Shown here piece after piece: positions 46,950 through 59,042 of a stretch of DNA of 64,000 bases. The DNA is from Chamaecyparis obtusa (Eukaryota; Streptophyta; Pinopsida; Cupressales; Cupressaceae): the NCBI GenBank assembly GCA_027943335.1, contig BSBK01005139.1, positions 840,001 to 904,000 of the forward strand, in the 5' to 3' direction. A model generated the notes under the pieces. That model did not search any database, had not been told where the DNA came from, and saw only the letters and a list, made by a program, of their open reading frames with translations. Positions within the stretch are counted from its first letter, which is position 1. The number at the start of each line of letters is the position of its first letter. The position numbers were made by a program, and so were the translations under genes.

Positions 46950-48060
46950 CTCCCTATCCACCACAAGATACCCTCATCCCTCCATCTCCATGTCATGATC
47001 TCCCATGTCCACCTCAAGGTTCCATCAACCATATCTGAGTTAATAGTGGGCCTATAACATATCAACTTAGTTCATCCACTTTCATTTAGTTTGGTCTACT
47101 TTGTATTCCTACTATTCTATATGTTCCTCCTCCACCTTGAAATGGACCCACATCTTATTTAAAAAATAATCAATATCCAATTGACAAGAATATTTGTCAA
47201 AAAATGAATTATCAAGTAAAGGGGTTCAACATCAATGAACAAGGTATATTAGAACCCCTTGATATCAAATACAATCCATACTATCAGGGCTTGGGTTGCA
47301 TAGCTCACTCTCAATATTTTGGTATCCCTCCTAAATCCAACATTCCCTCATTATATAAATCCAAGCATACACCCCCCCCATTATCCAAATCTATTTTGGG
47401 TTCTCATCTCCCAAAATCAAACCTTCCATCCATATTGGGTCCATATATTCCTCCATCAACTAGTTCATGATCCATTTACCCTTTCCCACATGCAAGTCAG
47501 CAAAGGAATACATCTTTGAGATCCATCCACCCATCCAAAAATCCTCCATACAATCCCTATCCACCCATGAATACCACTCCCCTTCCAACCAATTTGGATA
47601 CCAAACATACAGTCTATAAGTCAAGCAATCCACATTTAATCAATGATCAACATGTCATATCTAATCAACATGTAAAAATAAAGAAAAATATGATCCAAAA
47701 CAAACAAAAAAATGTCCAAAAGGCCACAAAGTCCAATCAAGTAAAAAGAAATTTTTTTTTTACATGGGTTCCTAAATCCCTTGTGTAAGAAATGCATTCC
47801 AAGGACCTACAAAAGAGTGAAAAATTAAAAACCATATGGATTTCCAAGAAGCTCTTTGAAGCCCAATATCCCAAAGAAAAATCAAAATTGGTATCCAAAC
47901 TTGCTATTCTAAAGGATCCTATCAATGCTCCACATAAATGTCTTTCATATTCCAAATCTATTTTGTGTCCCAATATCCCAAAATACACTACCTTAGATAA
48001 TTTATCACCTCTTTCATCCATTTTGAGTCCTTGTGTCTAAAGATCCATATCCACTCCATC
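46950..48060 (+). pseudogene. Gypsy-A relic, 3' part of gag-like ORF
   Basis: Continues the Pro/Cys repeat of 10110-10217. It has a G-patch-like stretch near 47225-47290 (GFNINEQGILEPL...GLGC), then LPSILGPYIPPS and the pair WVPKSLV and IWISKKLFE. The last three match the Gypsy-B gag-like ORF (SILGPYIPPS, WVPKSIIKD, IWIPKSLLKE), so A and B are relatives. Several stops and frameshifts break it. No RT or integrase follows, only the motif array. Confidence 0.7.
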
Positions 48061-48484
48061 TAAATCTCTGAATCCAAATTCCACTTTCCTTCCATCACTT
48101 CACCACCCCTCGAGGCATGTTCCAACATTGATCTTATCAAAATTTATATCCACCAATACACAATTATTCCAACACCCCATTCATTATCAAACACCTATTT
48201 TCCATCTATCCATCCTCCTTATCCAATCATATGCATAAAATCTTACCCTAGTCCATTTTATCATTGATTTCATCCCCCTTTTCCTTCACCCTACCAACAT
48301 CTTTGAGTATACTTTCAATAGCCATGGTCCATTATAGCATGTCCTTTATGAGTACTATCCAAAGAACAAGATTCTTGAATCCTTGGACTTCATTTCATTT
48401 TCTATGTCCATTATCTTCCAAAAAGGTCAAGAATCTAAAAAAATCAAATGTCAAAAATATAAAAAAATCAATAAAGAAATGGTT

Positions 48485-48628
48485 ACCTTGGTGAAAAATT
48501 GGCAAATAGGCAACTTGTGTGACACAAAAAAATATAAATCAAGAGAAATAATTCAGCCTATGGTGAAAATGAATTTTGTGGCACCTTGGACAAGTACCAT
48601 GTTGAAAATATGGCAAATAGACGTCATG
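48485..48628 (+). repeat. Conserved gypsy 3' motif array (Gypsy-A)
   Basis: Three motifs: CTTGGTGAAAAATTGGCAAA at 48488, TATGGTGAAAATGAATTTTG near 48559, and GTTGAAAATATGGCAAATAG at 48601. The linker GCACCTTGGACAAGTACCAT is shared with Gypsy-B at 18058-18185 in reverse. Confidence 0.82.
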
Positions 48629-50445
48629 TCTAATCTATTATCCTCTACATTTGGGGGCAAGTTGTATTCATAAAATCCTACCTATCACATATTTAATAAT
48701 CCTACATCCATCCACTTCCCTTCATCCACCTTTGATCTTGAAAAGATATTGTCTATGTCACTTTAATCCATACCCTTCAATACCAATCCTTTGTCTTAGC
48801 CATCCCTTACTTCTATCACCCATTTTCATATATCATATTCCCTATCCTAAATCCTTTTCTTGGTCTTGATCAGAATTTTAACATAAAAAATGAAGAACAT
48901 ATTTTCAAAAATCTCTTTACATGCCCATTCTCATAGACCGCATGTCATTCAATGTGGCATGTCATTGCCTACATACATACCCGTTCCCTTAGCTTGGGTA
49001 AACATGTTATCCCATTGTGAGATGGTCCTTGCATCCAAATCAACTATGACTCACTAATCTTCCACCTATCCATTGTCATCACATCATCTCATTCATCCAT
49101 CCATAATGTTCCATGCCTTTCTAGACATTGGGGAAGATAAATGAAATCATGTTAGAGAATAAATCATGACATATGCCTTTCACCTCATTCAATGATTTAA
49201 AATGTCCTAAAAAAATCTATTAAAAAAAAAAAATGTTTGAAAAATTAATAAAAATCATAAAATGTCATAATCCATCAATATTATAAGAACCCCACCCCCC
49301 CCCCCCCCCCCCCCGCCCAAAAAAAAAAAAAAAAAAAAAGAAAAAAAAATCCTAAAAAAATCTTAAAGTTGGAAAAAGTCCTTCAAAAAGAAAAAAAACA
49401 TCAAACATCTTGAGAAAACACCAAAAACATTGCAAAACTCTTGAGAAAACTGTCGAAGACAAATTAAAAAATGAAAAAATCCATAAAAAATCTGCCAATA
49501 AATCTCCTTTGTAAATAAACCAATTCTTCTGCATTTTCAAACAAGAATTAAATGATGTCATACATCAAGTCTAAGCTTCAGTGGAACCAAGTCAAAACTG
49601 TCAACTACTCAACAAGTCCTTAGTCAAACTGACCAAACTATCTTTTCTAGCAATCAAGTCAAATATGAAGTCTTTTGTCAAAATGTCATCTTGTTTTATA
49701 CAAGGGATAAAGACACTCAAACCAAAAAGGTTAGTCTTATACAAGGTACTTTATTCTCGGAACTAAACAACATTATCAAAATAATAAATGTCATTGTCTA
49801 AAATACTACAAAAATATAGACACAAAGTCAGTATGGTTGTAACTTTTTGAATCAAGTTGGTCTTATTATGTCTTGATTTTTGTAAGTCATGTTCTTATGC
49901 ATATCTAGAATATCCATAAGTGATTAGAGATGTCAGGATGGTTCATGACTTATTTTTCTTTGTCTAATATTTGTGGGATGTTTTCCATGAAGCCTTAAAA
50001 TAGCATTTTGGGTATCTGTGATAAGAACCTTCACATCCATATACAATATCTAATTGCAAAACATATTACAATAGATAATTCAGTTTTGATATGCCACACA
50101 CACCTTGAATTTGAATGCTTGAACTAGATGGATTGACCCAAATTCCTTATCTATTCAAAGTGCTTGTTAAAATGCAAGAGGATAATCATAACTAGATCAT
50201 TCATATCTTAGTAGGATGGTATCCATTTTTGCTATAATAAAGTGACTCAATGATGAGATAAAAATATTCTCAAATAAGTTGGAATTCAAATGTGGTTAAT
50301 AGAATTTAAGGTTTCAATCAGGATTCATCCTCATTCTCTCATCTCCTAACATTCTATCAGTCAATTCTAACATCCTATCAATCAATCAATCTATCTATCT
50401 ATCAAAATGATCAAATCAATTATCAAATTAGTCAATCATTCCATC
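48629..50445. other. Low-complexity tail of Gypsy-A and spacer
   Basis: No coding sequence is supported. The first 250 bp resemble Gypsy-B sequence at 17850-18057. It contains a C-tract followed by an A-tract (49291-49339) and A-rich DNA. The 3' LTR of Gypsy-A, if any, was not found. Confidence 0.5.
49291..49339. repeat. Poly-C tract followed by poly-A tract
   Basis: About 28 bp of C broken by single A and G, then 21 A. An abrupt homopolymer pair of this kind may be a slippage product or an assembly weakness. Confidence 0.8.
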
Positions 50446-50672
50446 ATCATTTATCGTAAACAAGATATGTCTTTCTTGAAACCAGATATCATCATTTATC
50501 TTAAACAGGATATGTCTTTCCTAAAAATAAATATCATCATTTGCGTTAAATAGGCATATGCCTTTCTTGAAATCGGACATCACCATTTGTCTTATACATG
50601 ATGTATCTTTCTTGAAACCAAATGTTGTTTTTTTCTTATATAGGGTATGTCTTGCCTAAAACTAGACTTTGT
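50446..50672. repeat. Five-unit 45-bp minisatellite
   Basis: Units share CATCATTTATCTTAAACAGG then TATGTCTTTCTTGAAACC, spaced 45, 45, 46 and about 45 bp. The array ends about 12 bp before the start of the Gypsy-C LTR. Confidence 0.8.
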
Positions 50673-50684
50673 CACTATCCTTAT

Positions 50685-51548
50685 TGTAATCACCTAAAAA
50701 TGGACAAAGACAATTGAGTACTAAATCAAAGCAAATCAAGGACAAAATTGAATCAATTGAATCATAATGCATAATTAGCCAATCAAAATTAAAATCAAGT
50801 CTTCATTCGAGATAAATCAAAATTGAGAGCATTTTAATCAAATGAAATCAAATCAATGTGCAATTAATTCAATTAATTGTATAGTTTTGGATTAAATCAA
50901 ATTCAACTCATTCAAGGGTACATGGCTAAACAAATGAATTTAAATCAATTATTAAATCCTAATTTCCCTCAACAACCACCAAGGGAGGAAATTCAATCAA
51001 CCAATAGGATTTGAGAAAATGCATTCACATGGATCAAGCCAAATTCAATATCAATCACTCAAAGTGAAAGAGAATCTTGTCCATTGATCTTGTCTACTTG
51101 TCCCAAGCTTTGAGGACACAAACTTTGCATTGTCTTCAAAGGGTGGAACCAAAGACTCAACCAAGGCTTAATCATGATCAACTACACTACACCCCCTACC
51201 ATTGGAAAAATCTATAAAAGGAAGACCAAAATCTTCATAATTCATAACCACACATCTGAGAATTGAATTGAGCCTCTTGCATTTTATAGCTAGAAAGGAA
51301 TTTTAAGAGCTTAATTAGCATTCAATTTGATCTAATTTTTAGCTTTAGTTTAATCTTTATCATTTCTCATTCTAGGATTATCATTAATGGTAGCTTGCTG
51401 AGAGCTTCTATTAACACTCTTAGATATAGAACCATAGGATGCTCAATTGATCTTTTATTTGCTAAATAGTTTCTATAATTGTGGTTTATTTAGTTACTAT
51501 TTCATTTATTGTCAATACTAATTCTATGAAGGTACATTCCCTTGTACA
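50685..51548 (+). repeat. 5' LTR of Gypsy-C
   Basis: Begins TGTAATCACCTAAAAATGG, close to the Gypsy-B LTR start TGTAATACCCCAAAAATGG, and ends CCCTTGTACA just before the primer site. A TATAAAAGG box is at 51213-51221. The start is inferred from the Gypsy-B match because no second copy is in the window. Confidence 0.75.
51213..51221 (+). promoter_or_regulatory. TATA box in Gypsy-C LTR
   Basis: TATAAAAGG, about 330 bp before the LTR end. Confidence 0.6.
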
Positions 51549-51553
51549 TAAAA

Positions 51554-51571
51554 TGGCACCCACCGTGGGGT
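51554..51571 (+). other. Primer binding site of Gypsy-C
   Basis: TGGCACCCACCGTGGGGT, five bases after the LTR. It differs from the Gypsy-B site only by G-to-A and C-to-T changes. Confidence 0.85.
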
Positions 51572-53559
51572 AGAATGCTTCACTTTACTAAACGCTTAGA
51601 TTTATCTCCTTTTTATCAAATTTGCACATGTTTAACTCTCAAATTTTTCAAGAAACAACACTTTTGATAGATTAAACGGTGCTTTTGCACGATAAAATGG
51701 TGCTTTCTAGCACTATTTCGACGCTTTCACGATAAAGCTGTGCGCCTTTGCATTGATCCACGACACTTTTAATCCTTCTATTTTTTGTCTATCATTCTTA
51801 CAACACCTTTGCATGGATCCACAATGCATTTTCCCTGACTCCTAAGTGCTTTTTCTATTCTACTGAGTACTTTTACTACATTTATACCACCTTTTCTATA
51901 TTCTGCAGCACTTTTATTAGTTATCTGTGCATTTTTGAGTTTTCTGACAGAGTTAAAATAATACATTTAAACAAATTAGCAGTGCTTTTAAGCAGTAAAA
52001 TAGCACTTTTAAGCATTACAAGAGCGCTTTTGCATAAACTGTTAATTTGTATAATCTGATTGTGGTAAAATGATTTATATGACTCTGCAGGATGTCAGAT
52101 CACTGAAAAGTGAGGAAACTAGAGAGCAAATTTAACCAAGAAGGGAAGGCTTTAACTAAGAAAATCAAGAAGGAGAACTTTGTTCACATCAAATCGGTTC
52201 TTGAGGATTCACAAGAGGAGGAAAATTAGGTTTATGAGAACTACCTTAAAATTGTAGAAGCGTATAAAACTAAGTTTGTATCACTTAATTGGATTTTCTC
52301 ACCTTAGTTCAAGTTTTTCTTAAAATTTGTAAATAAGGCTTTAGATTCAATTCAAACTTTGCTTCTTCAAATTTGTTTTGGTTTCCTTCATTGTTTCTAT
52401 TTTTGTTGACTAACTTTGTTGGAGGAAAAACACATTGGAAAGGAACTATAGCCAAGGTAATCCAAAAATGACAAAAATCACTCAAGGAAAGGTAAGCCTC
52501 AAACTAGTGAATATTTTCCCTTAAATTGTGGCATTGGAGCATTTGAAAATCTAGTAATTACAAAACAACCTATCTTTGTTTGGAAAGTTTAGCATTTAGG
52601 CCTATGCTCTTCACTTCTTCTAGTGAATCAAAATGCCAAAGGTGTTGAACTTTTTGATTAAGAAGAAAGGTTGAGGAATCAAGCACATAAAATCAAAGCC
52701 CCTTGTTTGTAGAAGAGAGTATAAATACTCAATTCTCTATAGTTAGTGGGTGAAGAAATTGAACATTTTTTATTGTGTTTGGGAAATTAAGGAAAAGTTA
52801 GGGATATGCTCTTCACCTTTTGGTGAACCAAATTCCCAAAAACTTGTTCTTAACTCCATTTCCTTGTTTTACATGAACATTCTAGAACATTAGTGGGCTT
52901 GCCTCCTAAGAATTTGCCTTAACGAGGCCGGTGAGAGGGATAACCCAAAGTGGGATACACTTTATTTTGTTGTGAGAATCCAACCCACTATAAAATGAAA
53001 CACATACATCCTTAATGGGGTGTGTGACAAAAGGATTTTAAATTTTTGAACTTCCTCGAGTATTCCTCATAGATTGCACAAAACTCTGACATACCGGTGG
53101 TGGGAAACCCCTTAACATACTTGGGGGATGAAATTTTAAGATCCATTTTGAATGGAATCTATATTAAATCCTTGATAAAATAGCAAGACCACCTTTTAGA
53201 GCCATGTTTACGAACCAAATCTTGTGCTAGGTAGATGCTTGAAGTTTCTTTTTGTGCAAAAATCATGACAACGTTCTTTCAAATCAAAAATTTTGTGTTA
53301 AGTGGGTAAAAAGAGACAAGTGAAGGTGTGATTGTTGTGTTTGAAATACATAAACAAGTGAGAGATATATCCATTGAAATTTCATCTTACATTTTTAATC
53401 TCTTCAATTTAAAATCAACAATTCTCGAATCAAATATCACTTCAAATCAAACCCTTGTTGGATGCCAGTTTCTATGCGGTCCCACACATATAGGGTATCT
53501 TTACAAGGAGATAGCACTCTTGTTGCAAATGAAGGGAAATAAAATAAGTACCAAAGTCT
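51572..53559 (+). other. Gypsy-C 5' leader
   Basis: No reliable coding sequence. From about 51660 to 52040 short GTGCTTTT, GCACTTTT and GCGCTTTT words recur more than fifteen times. A 141-codon ORF at 53328-53753 overlaps the true gag frame near its end and looks out of frame. Confidence 0.65.
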
Positions 53560-55174
53560 TTTCAAAGGTCCTAATCAAGAGGAAATTTTTCCAAACTTAT
53601 TTGAAAGAAGACTTGGAGAAATGGATAGAAACTTTGCTTATCATAATTACCAACAAGCAGGAAACAATCATAATATCAACAATGCCAATCATAATCCTAA
53701 AGAAACACTTGAAGAAAGAGTTGAAAAAGTATCCCAAGACCTATAATTCCTAGAGGTCGTGGAGAAATTAATAGATAGGGATAGGGAGAAATTTTTCCTA
53801 AGCCTAGCCCAAGCGGGAGTAAAGCTTCCCCATGATTTTGATATAGAACAACTTAAGAAAGATCAAGAGCAAGATAACCCCATGAATGCTATGACTAGGA
53901 AAATAAAGGCCTTCCAAGAACAAATTGATACCATAAAAAAGGTAGCCAAACCTAAGACCTTTTTCATTGAAGCTTTGTGTGCTTTTCCATTTGACAAAAG
54001 CTTAGTTATGGTATCTTTTCCTTTTAATACCATATTTCCTAAGTATGATAAATATATGGGTAAAATATACCCATGAGATCATCTAAGGGAGTTTTGTACC
54101 CTAATCATTGAGATCATGCACAATGATACATACCTAATGAGACTCTTTACTAAGAGCTTAGGAGGTCCCGCCATGGAGTGGTTTTTGAAACTACCCCAAG
54201 GAATAAAGACCTTTGAGGAGTTAGCCTCAAAGTTTGTAACCCATTATTCTTATAACATTGAGCACAAAATCACAATGCTCAAATTGTGTGATACCAAATA
54301 GAAAGACAAAGAATCCTTCTTAGGATTCCTATAAAGGTGGAGGACCATTTTCACAAGGTATCCACGAAGTATCCCCAAGAAAGAGAAGATGGAAATATTC
54401 ACCAATAATTTGACCATAGAAATGAATTATAGATTACAACTCCAATGTCCCCCAACATTTGAAAAACTCATAAAAAATGGGATCAAGATTGAAAATGTAT
54501 TGGTCAAGAGAGGTGACATAAAATTATTTAAAGATAACAAATCCAATAACACCAAAAACACTAGCAATAATAATTATGTGCCTAAATATGTCAATAATCA
54601 AGGGTCCAACAATCACAATGATAAATAAAAGTCATGGATAAAGAACAACAACAAAAAGCTTGTGAATGATGGAGTTGTGGAAGCCCACAATTTGAAGGCA
54701 ACCCCTTTTACCTTACCATATGGAGCTAATTCTTTAAATAATTTCAATCAATCAAACAAAGCTATGTTTAATTCCAATAATCCCAATAAAAATTCCAACA
54801 ATAATGCTCATGGGAATAATCCCAAACCCTCTTACTCCGCTTATAAAAAAAGAAAATTCACCTACCTAGGTGAACCTTTGGAGAATGCATTAAGGACCTT
54901 GGTTGCTAAAAAAATCATCACATTAGCCGATGTGAGAGATTATGAAACTCAAGTTAAACCTCATTGGTGGAACAACTCTCATCATTGTGAATACCATCGA
55001 AATAGAGGTCATCCAACAAATGAATGCATGAGATTAAAACACTTAGTGCAAGATTTAACTGAAAATGGAACCATCAAAATTGAAGGGCCTCAAAATAATG
55101 AGGACCATACGGCCTTCAAGAACCCCTTTTTGAACCATGAAAAGGGTGAGTCATCTAATGCTATTCAAAATTAA
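53560..55174 (+). pseudogene. gag: Gypsy-C gag, degenerate
   Basis: The first recognisable frame starts near 53560 (GPNQEEIFPNLFERRLGEM). A coiled-coil-like KAFQEQIDTIKK and CAFPFDKSLVMVS lead to the capsid-type gag domain (LREFCTLIIE, RLFTKSLGGPAMEWFLKLP, FEELASKFVTHY, about 54080-54260). An Asn-rich linker precedes a Tat-type zinc knuckle HCEYHRNRGHPTNEC near 54985-55029 (Cys-x2-His-x4-His-x4-Cys, intact). Stops at about 53744, 54074, 54299, 54332 and 54626 break the frame without shifting it. The authentic start was not found. Confidence 0.85.
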
Positions 55175-56220
55175 AAAAAAGGTAATGAGAAAGTGAACTT
55201 TGCTCATACTTATGATAACACGATAATTACTCTAAGAGAAGAGGATCATACCATAAATGTTATCATAGTAAAGGATAAATCAAGAGAAGCATCATCAAAT
55301 GTTATCACTAGGGGGAAAGCATAAAAAATTATCCTACCTACCAATGCTCCCAAAATTGTGTTATCAAACCAAGCTTCAACCTCATCATCAAAACAATACA
55401 ACTTGGTTGATCAACTACAAAGAACTCCCGCTCAAATCTCCATTCTTGAGTTGCTCAAATTGTCACCAACTCATAAATATATCTTGGAGAAAACCTTATT
55501 GTAAAATAATGTGCCTCTAAATTTGGAGGTAGACAAATTTCAAAATATGGTAGGACACCTAATTGCACCCCATTGCTTATCATTTTCCAAGAAGGATGAC
55601 ATGTCCCTTAATCATTCTCAAAATCTACCTTTGCACGTAGAAGTATTGATTCATAAGCATAGGGTGAAAAGAGTCCTTATAGATGGAGGAGATGGCCTAA
55701 ACATTTTTACCCTTATCCTAGTGAAAGCCCTAGGATTTTCTGAGGAGGCTATTGACCCTAAGAAAAAGATAACCATAAAAGCCTACGATGATGAAGAAAG
55801 AGCTTCAAAAGGAGTCATAGTGTTACCCATAAGAGTTGGTACCATGCAAAAAGATACCATATGCCAAGTGTTAGACCTAAAGTTGACTTAAAATATCCTA
55901 TTAGGAAGGCCATGGATCCATAAAATGCAAGTTGTTCCATCTACTTATCATTAATGCCTAAAATTTCCTTATCTAGGGCAAGAGATAATGGTAAGTGGGG
56001 ACCTAAATCCCTTACAATATTTTAACAACATCAAGCCTATCAATGATTCTTTAGTCCCACACAATGTAGAAGGGTCTATACCTAATAAAATGGAGCAAGG
56101 GAAAAATTCCAAGGACATCCCATTATTAAAGGGAAAAGAAAAGATGGAAGAGGAAATTGTTACTAAAGACACACCAAAACTCATTAACCTAACACATCAA
56201 CTAAAGGAAAAGAGAAGGTT
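55175..56220 (+). pseudogene. pro: Gypsy-C aspartic protease region
   Basis: The same frame as gag. It contains YNLVDQLQRTPAQISILELL, a conserved segment before the protease of Tat/Athila elements. The active-site strand follows, VLIDGGDGLNIFTL, with catalytic Asp at 55682-55684. The site is Asp-Gly-Gly rather than Asp-Ser/Thr-Gly, as in several plant elements I recall, with Asp in place of the usual following Ala. ILLGRPWIHKM follows in frame after a TAA near 55889. The frame is lost near 56200. Confidence 0.82.
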
Positions 56221-56274
56221 AATGAGAATAATATTATTGAAGAATCAAAAGAAGACCATACCAAAGCTATCCAA

Positions 56275-56685
56275 GTGTACACTAAAGAGGCTTATTATCA
56301 AAAAATGGATCAAATGATGAAGAATCTTGATAAGCAGTGCAAGATCAAGCAAAAGGGCATAGGTGAATACTCCTTATCTATGATGGACTTACCATTATCA
56401 CCCAAGTCCTATGGAAAACCTCCAAATTTACCCCATAGATATAATGAGAATTTTGTGAGGGAAAGTACATCATCTTCCATGGATGAAGAAGACAATGAGA
56501 TCCTAAACTGGTTATATAAAGATGAAGAATCAAGTGCACATGTGAAACATATTCAAAATATAACTATTCCCACACATCAATATGGGAAAGGGTTTCAAAT
56601 CATGCAAAAGATGGGGTATAAAGGTCAAGGACCTTTGGGCACAAAGAATGAAGGGCTCATTGAACCCATAGAGACAACATGGTGA
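56275..56685 (+). pseudogene. Gypsy-C G-patch domain segment
   Basis: An ORF between protease and RT with a clear G-patch core at 56584-56676: GKGFQIMQKMGYKGQGPLG, then NEGLIEPIE. G-patches bind RNA or RNA helicases and also occur after the protease in betaretroviruses. Here it follows a charged region with LNWLYKDEESS. It ends in a TGA at 56683-56685 and the acidic linker continues. Confidence 0.8.
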
Positions 56686-57683
56686 GATACCAAGGAGAAA
56701 ACAAGATTAGGGTATCTTGAAGAAGGATACACCCAAAAACATTATCCCAAACTCCATGATCAAATATTACAATTAGAATCTCATAGTGATGAGGATTCTA
56801 ATGAGAGGGAATGGGATACTTTATTAGATGATTCATGCTATGATAAGGGTATTGATTTTATTCATACCTATACTTCTACCAAGGATAAAGGACCAATAGC
56901 AGAATCAAGTTCAAATCAAGCATCTAGTTCAAATCAAGTGATTCTAAATGATGTGCCAAGCATAGAAATAGAGATAAATCAATGGGTAGGTGAACCATAC
57001 ATTCCTTCATGGAGACCTACTATGGAAGAATCAAATGTTAGGTTTAATCCACATGAATTTTATCCAATGGAAACGCTAGAGGAGTTTAGTGAGGAGGACT
57101 TTGATCTTTCTTCTTTAGAACATTTAGAAGAAGCCCATGTCATAGACTTGCATGATACAATGTATGAACCATCCAATGAGATATCAGCCTTAAAGCCCAT
57201 TGAATCAAACCCAAGTATTTACCCATTAACTCTCATACACTCGGACTTAATCAAATAGAATGCCATTGAACCAACTACCCTGCCAATCTTCTTGAATGAC
57301 AATGTGGTGTCCCAATACCTTAACGCGGTTGAACCTTCTTCTATCGTGGAATATCAAGAAGAATTGATCAAGGGGAGCATCCAAACTTTCAATCTAAGAA
57401 AAAATGAAAAAAAAAAAAGGAAAAAGGAAAAGAATCGAATGTTGAAAACCACGTTGTGGCAACATTAGATCAAAAAGAAAGAAATAAAGAAATAAAGGAT
57501 GTTTCCAAAGGTGAAAACCCAACTGAGGCACCTAAGGAAGGGAGTTTGGATGTTCTACTAGAACATTACAAAGAAAGATCTCCAATCTTAATTGAACCTA
57601 CTAAAAAGGTAAATATTGGGTTAGAAACTGAGCCAAAGATCATCCACCTAGCGGCATCCTTATCTAGCGAAGAGAGAACATAA
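56686..57683 (+). pseudogene. Gypsy-C acidic linker between G-patch and RT
   Basis: Glu/Asp/Ser-rich reading (SHSDEDSNEREWDT, then WVGEPYIPSWRP and EFSEEDFDLSSLEHLEEA), open at 56938-57258 and 57456-57683. A frameshift is likely at the A-run near 57405-57425. No known domain. Conserved-looking Trp and Pro suggest real coding origin. Confidence 0.65.
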
Positions 57684-59042
57684 TTCATCAAATTCTCTAA
57701 GGAAAAACAAGTTAAATTTGCATGGTCTTATGATGATATACCAGGATTAGATCCAAATCTAATAATTCATCATCTAAATATCAAGGAAGGAGCCAAACTT
57801 GTTAAGCAAAAGCTAACGAAGATGCATCCCCACATAGCACTACTTGTCAAAGTGGAGTTAAAAAAACTATTGAAGGTGGGATTTATAAGGGCCATTGGTT
57901 ATGTACAATGGATCTCAAATATAGTGCTAGTATCAAAAGTAGATAAATCCATCAGAATCTACATGGATTTTAGAGACTTACACTTGGCATGTCCTAAGGA
58001 CAATTTCTCACTTCCAAGTATAGATGCTATTGTGGACTTAACAACAAGACACTCTATGTTCTCACTCATGGATGGATTTAGCAAATATAACCAGATAAAG
58101 ATAGCACCATAAGACCAAGATAAGACAAATTTTACATGTGCATGGGGTACTTTTTACTGGAATGTCATGCCTTTTGGTTTGAAGAATGTTGGAGTGACCT
58201 ATCAATGAGCAATGACCACAATATTTCATGATATGATGCATAAGTTCATGGAGGATTATGTGGATGAAATATTAGCTAAATCTCACTCAAGGAAAGAGCA
58301 CCAACCAATTTTGGTGAAATTTTTTGAAAGTTTAGAGAAATTCAAATTAAGTCTTAACCCAAAAAAATGTGCATTTGGAGTCCAATCCGGCAAACTACTA
58401 GGCTATATTGTATCTGCAAAGGGAATAGAGGTGGATCCCACTAAAGTGAAGGCTATTATGGAAATTGAAGCACCTAAAAACATTAGCCAAATGAGGTCTT
58501 TACAAGGAAGGATACAATCCATCAAGAGATTTATCTCCCAGCTAGCTGAGAAGTGCCATAATTTCACCTAACTTCTGCATAAAGATACAACTTTCAAATG
58601 GGATGAAAAGTGTGAAGAGGCCTTTAATCTATTGAAGAAATATCTCATGAACCCACCAATCTTGATGCCACCTATCCAAGGCAAGCCCTTGATCCTATAT
58701 ATTTCAGCAACAAAGAATTCATTGGGGACACTTTTAGCACAAGAATATGAAATAGGAAAAGAAAAGGCAATTTACTACATAAGTAGAACCTTGGTCAAAT
58801 ACGAGCTGAACTATACAATCATGGAAAGGGCATACTTGGCCATTGTTTTTGCTTCCCAAAAATTATGCCATGATATGCTAGCCCACAAGATAAGGCTCAT
58901 TTCCAAAATAAACCCTTTGAAATATCTACTTAGTAAAACAACATTAAATGGAAGGCTAGCAAAGTGGGTTATGGTGCTAAGTGAGTTCGACATCGAATAT
59001 GTTGATAGAAAATCAATCAAAGGGCAAGTCATTGCTGACTAG
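57684..59042 (+). pseudogene. pol: Gypsy-C reverse transcriptase and RNase H, degenerate
   Basis: The RT has MHPHIALLVKVELKKLLKVG, IYMDFRDLHLACPKDNF, FSLMDGFSKYNQIK and MPFGLKNVGVTYQ. The catalytic box is Tyr-Val-Asp-Glu at 58257-58268, so the second Asp is Glu. GRIQSIKRFISQLA marks the connection. The RT-linked RNase H has PLILYISATKNSLGTLLAQE and YYISRTLVKYELNYT. Stops include TAA near 58110, TGA near 58206 and TAA near 58568. The segment ends at a 95-bp duplication that shifts the frame. Confidence 0.88.

Noticed and set aside
50446..50672. CRISPR-like array
   Set aside because: Units are degenerate and contiguous without unique spacers, in a plant retrotransposon setting.
53328..53753. 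141-codon ORF as the start of Gypsy-C gag
   Set aside because: The frame giving gag-like sequence (QEEIFPNLFERRLGEM and on) is a different one, overlapping its second half.
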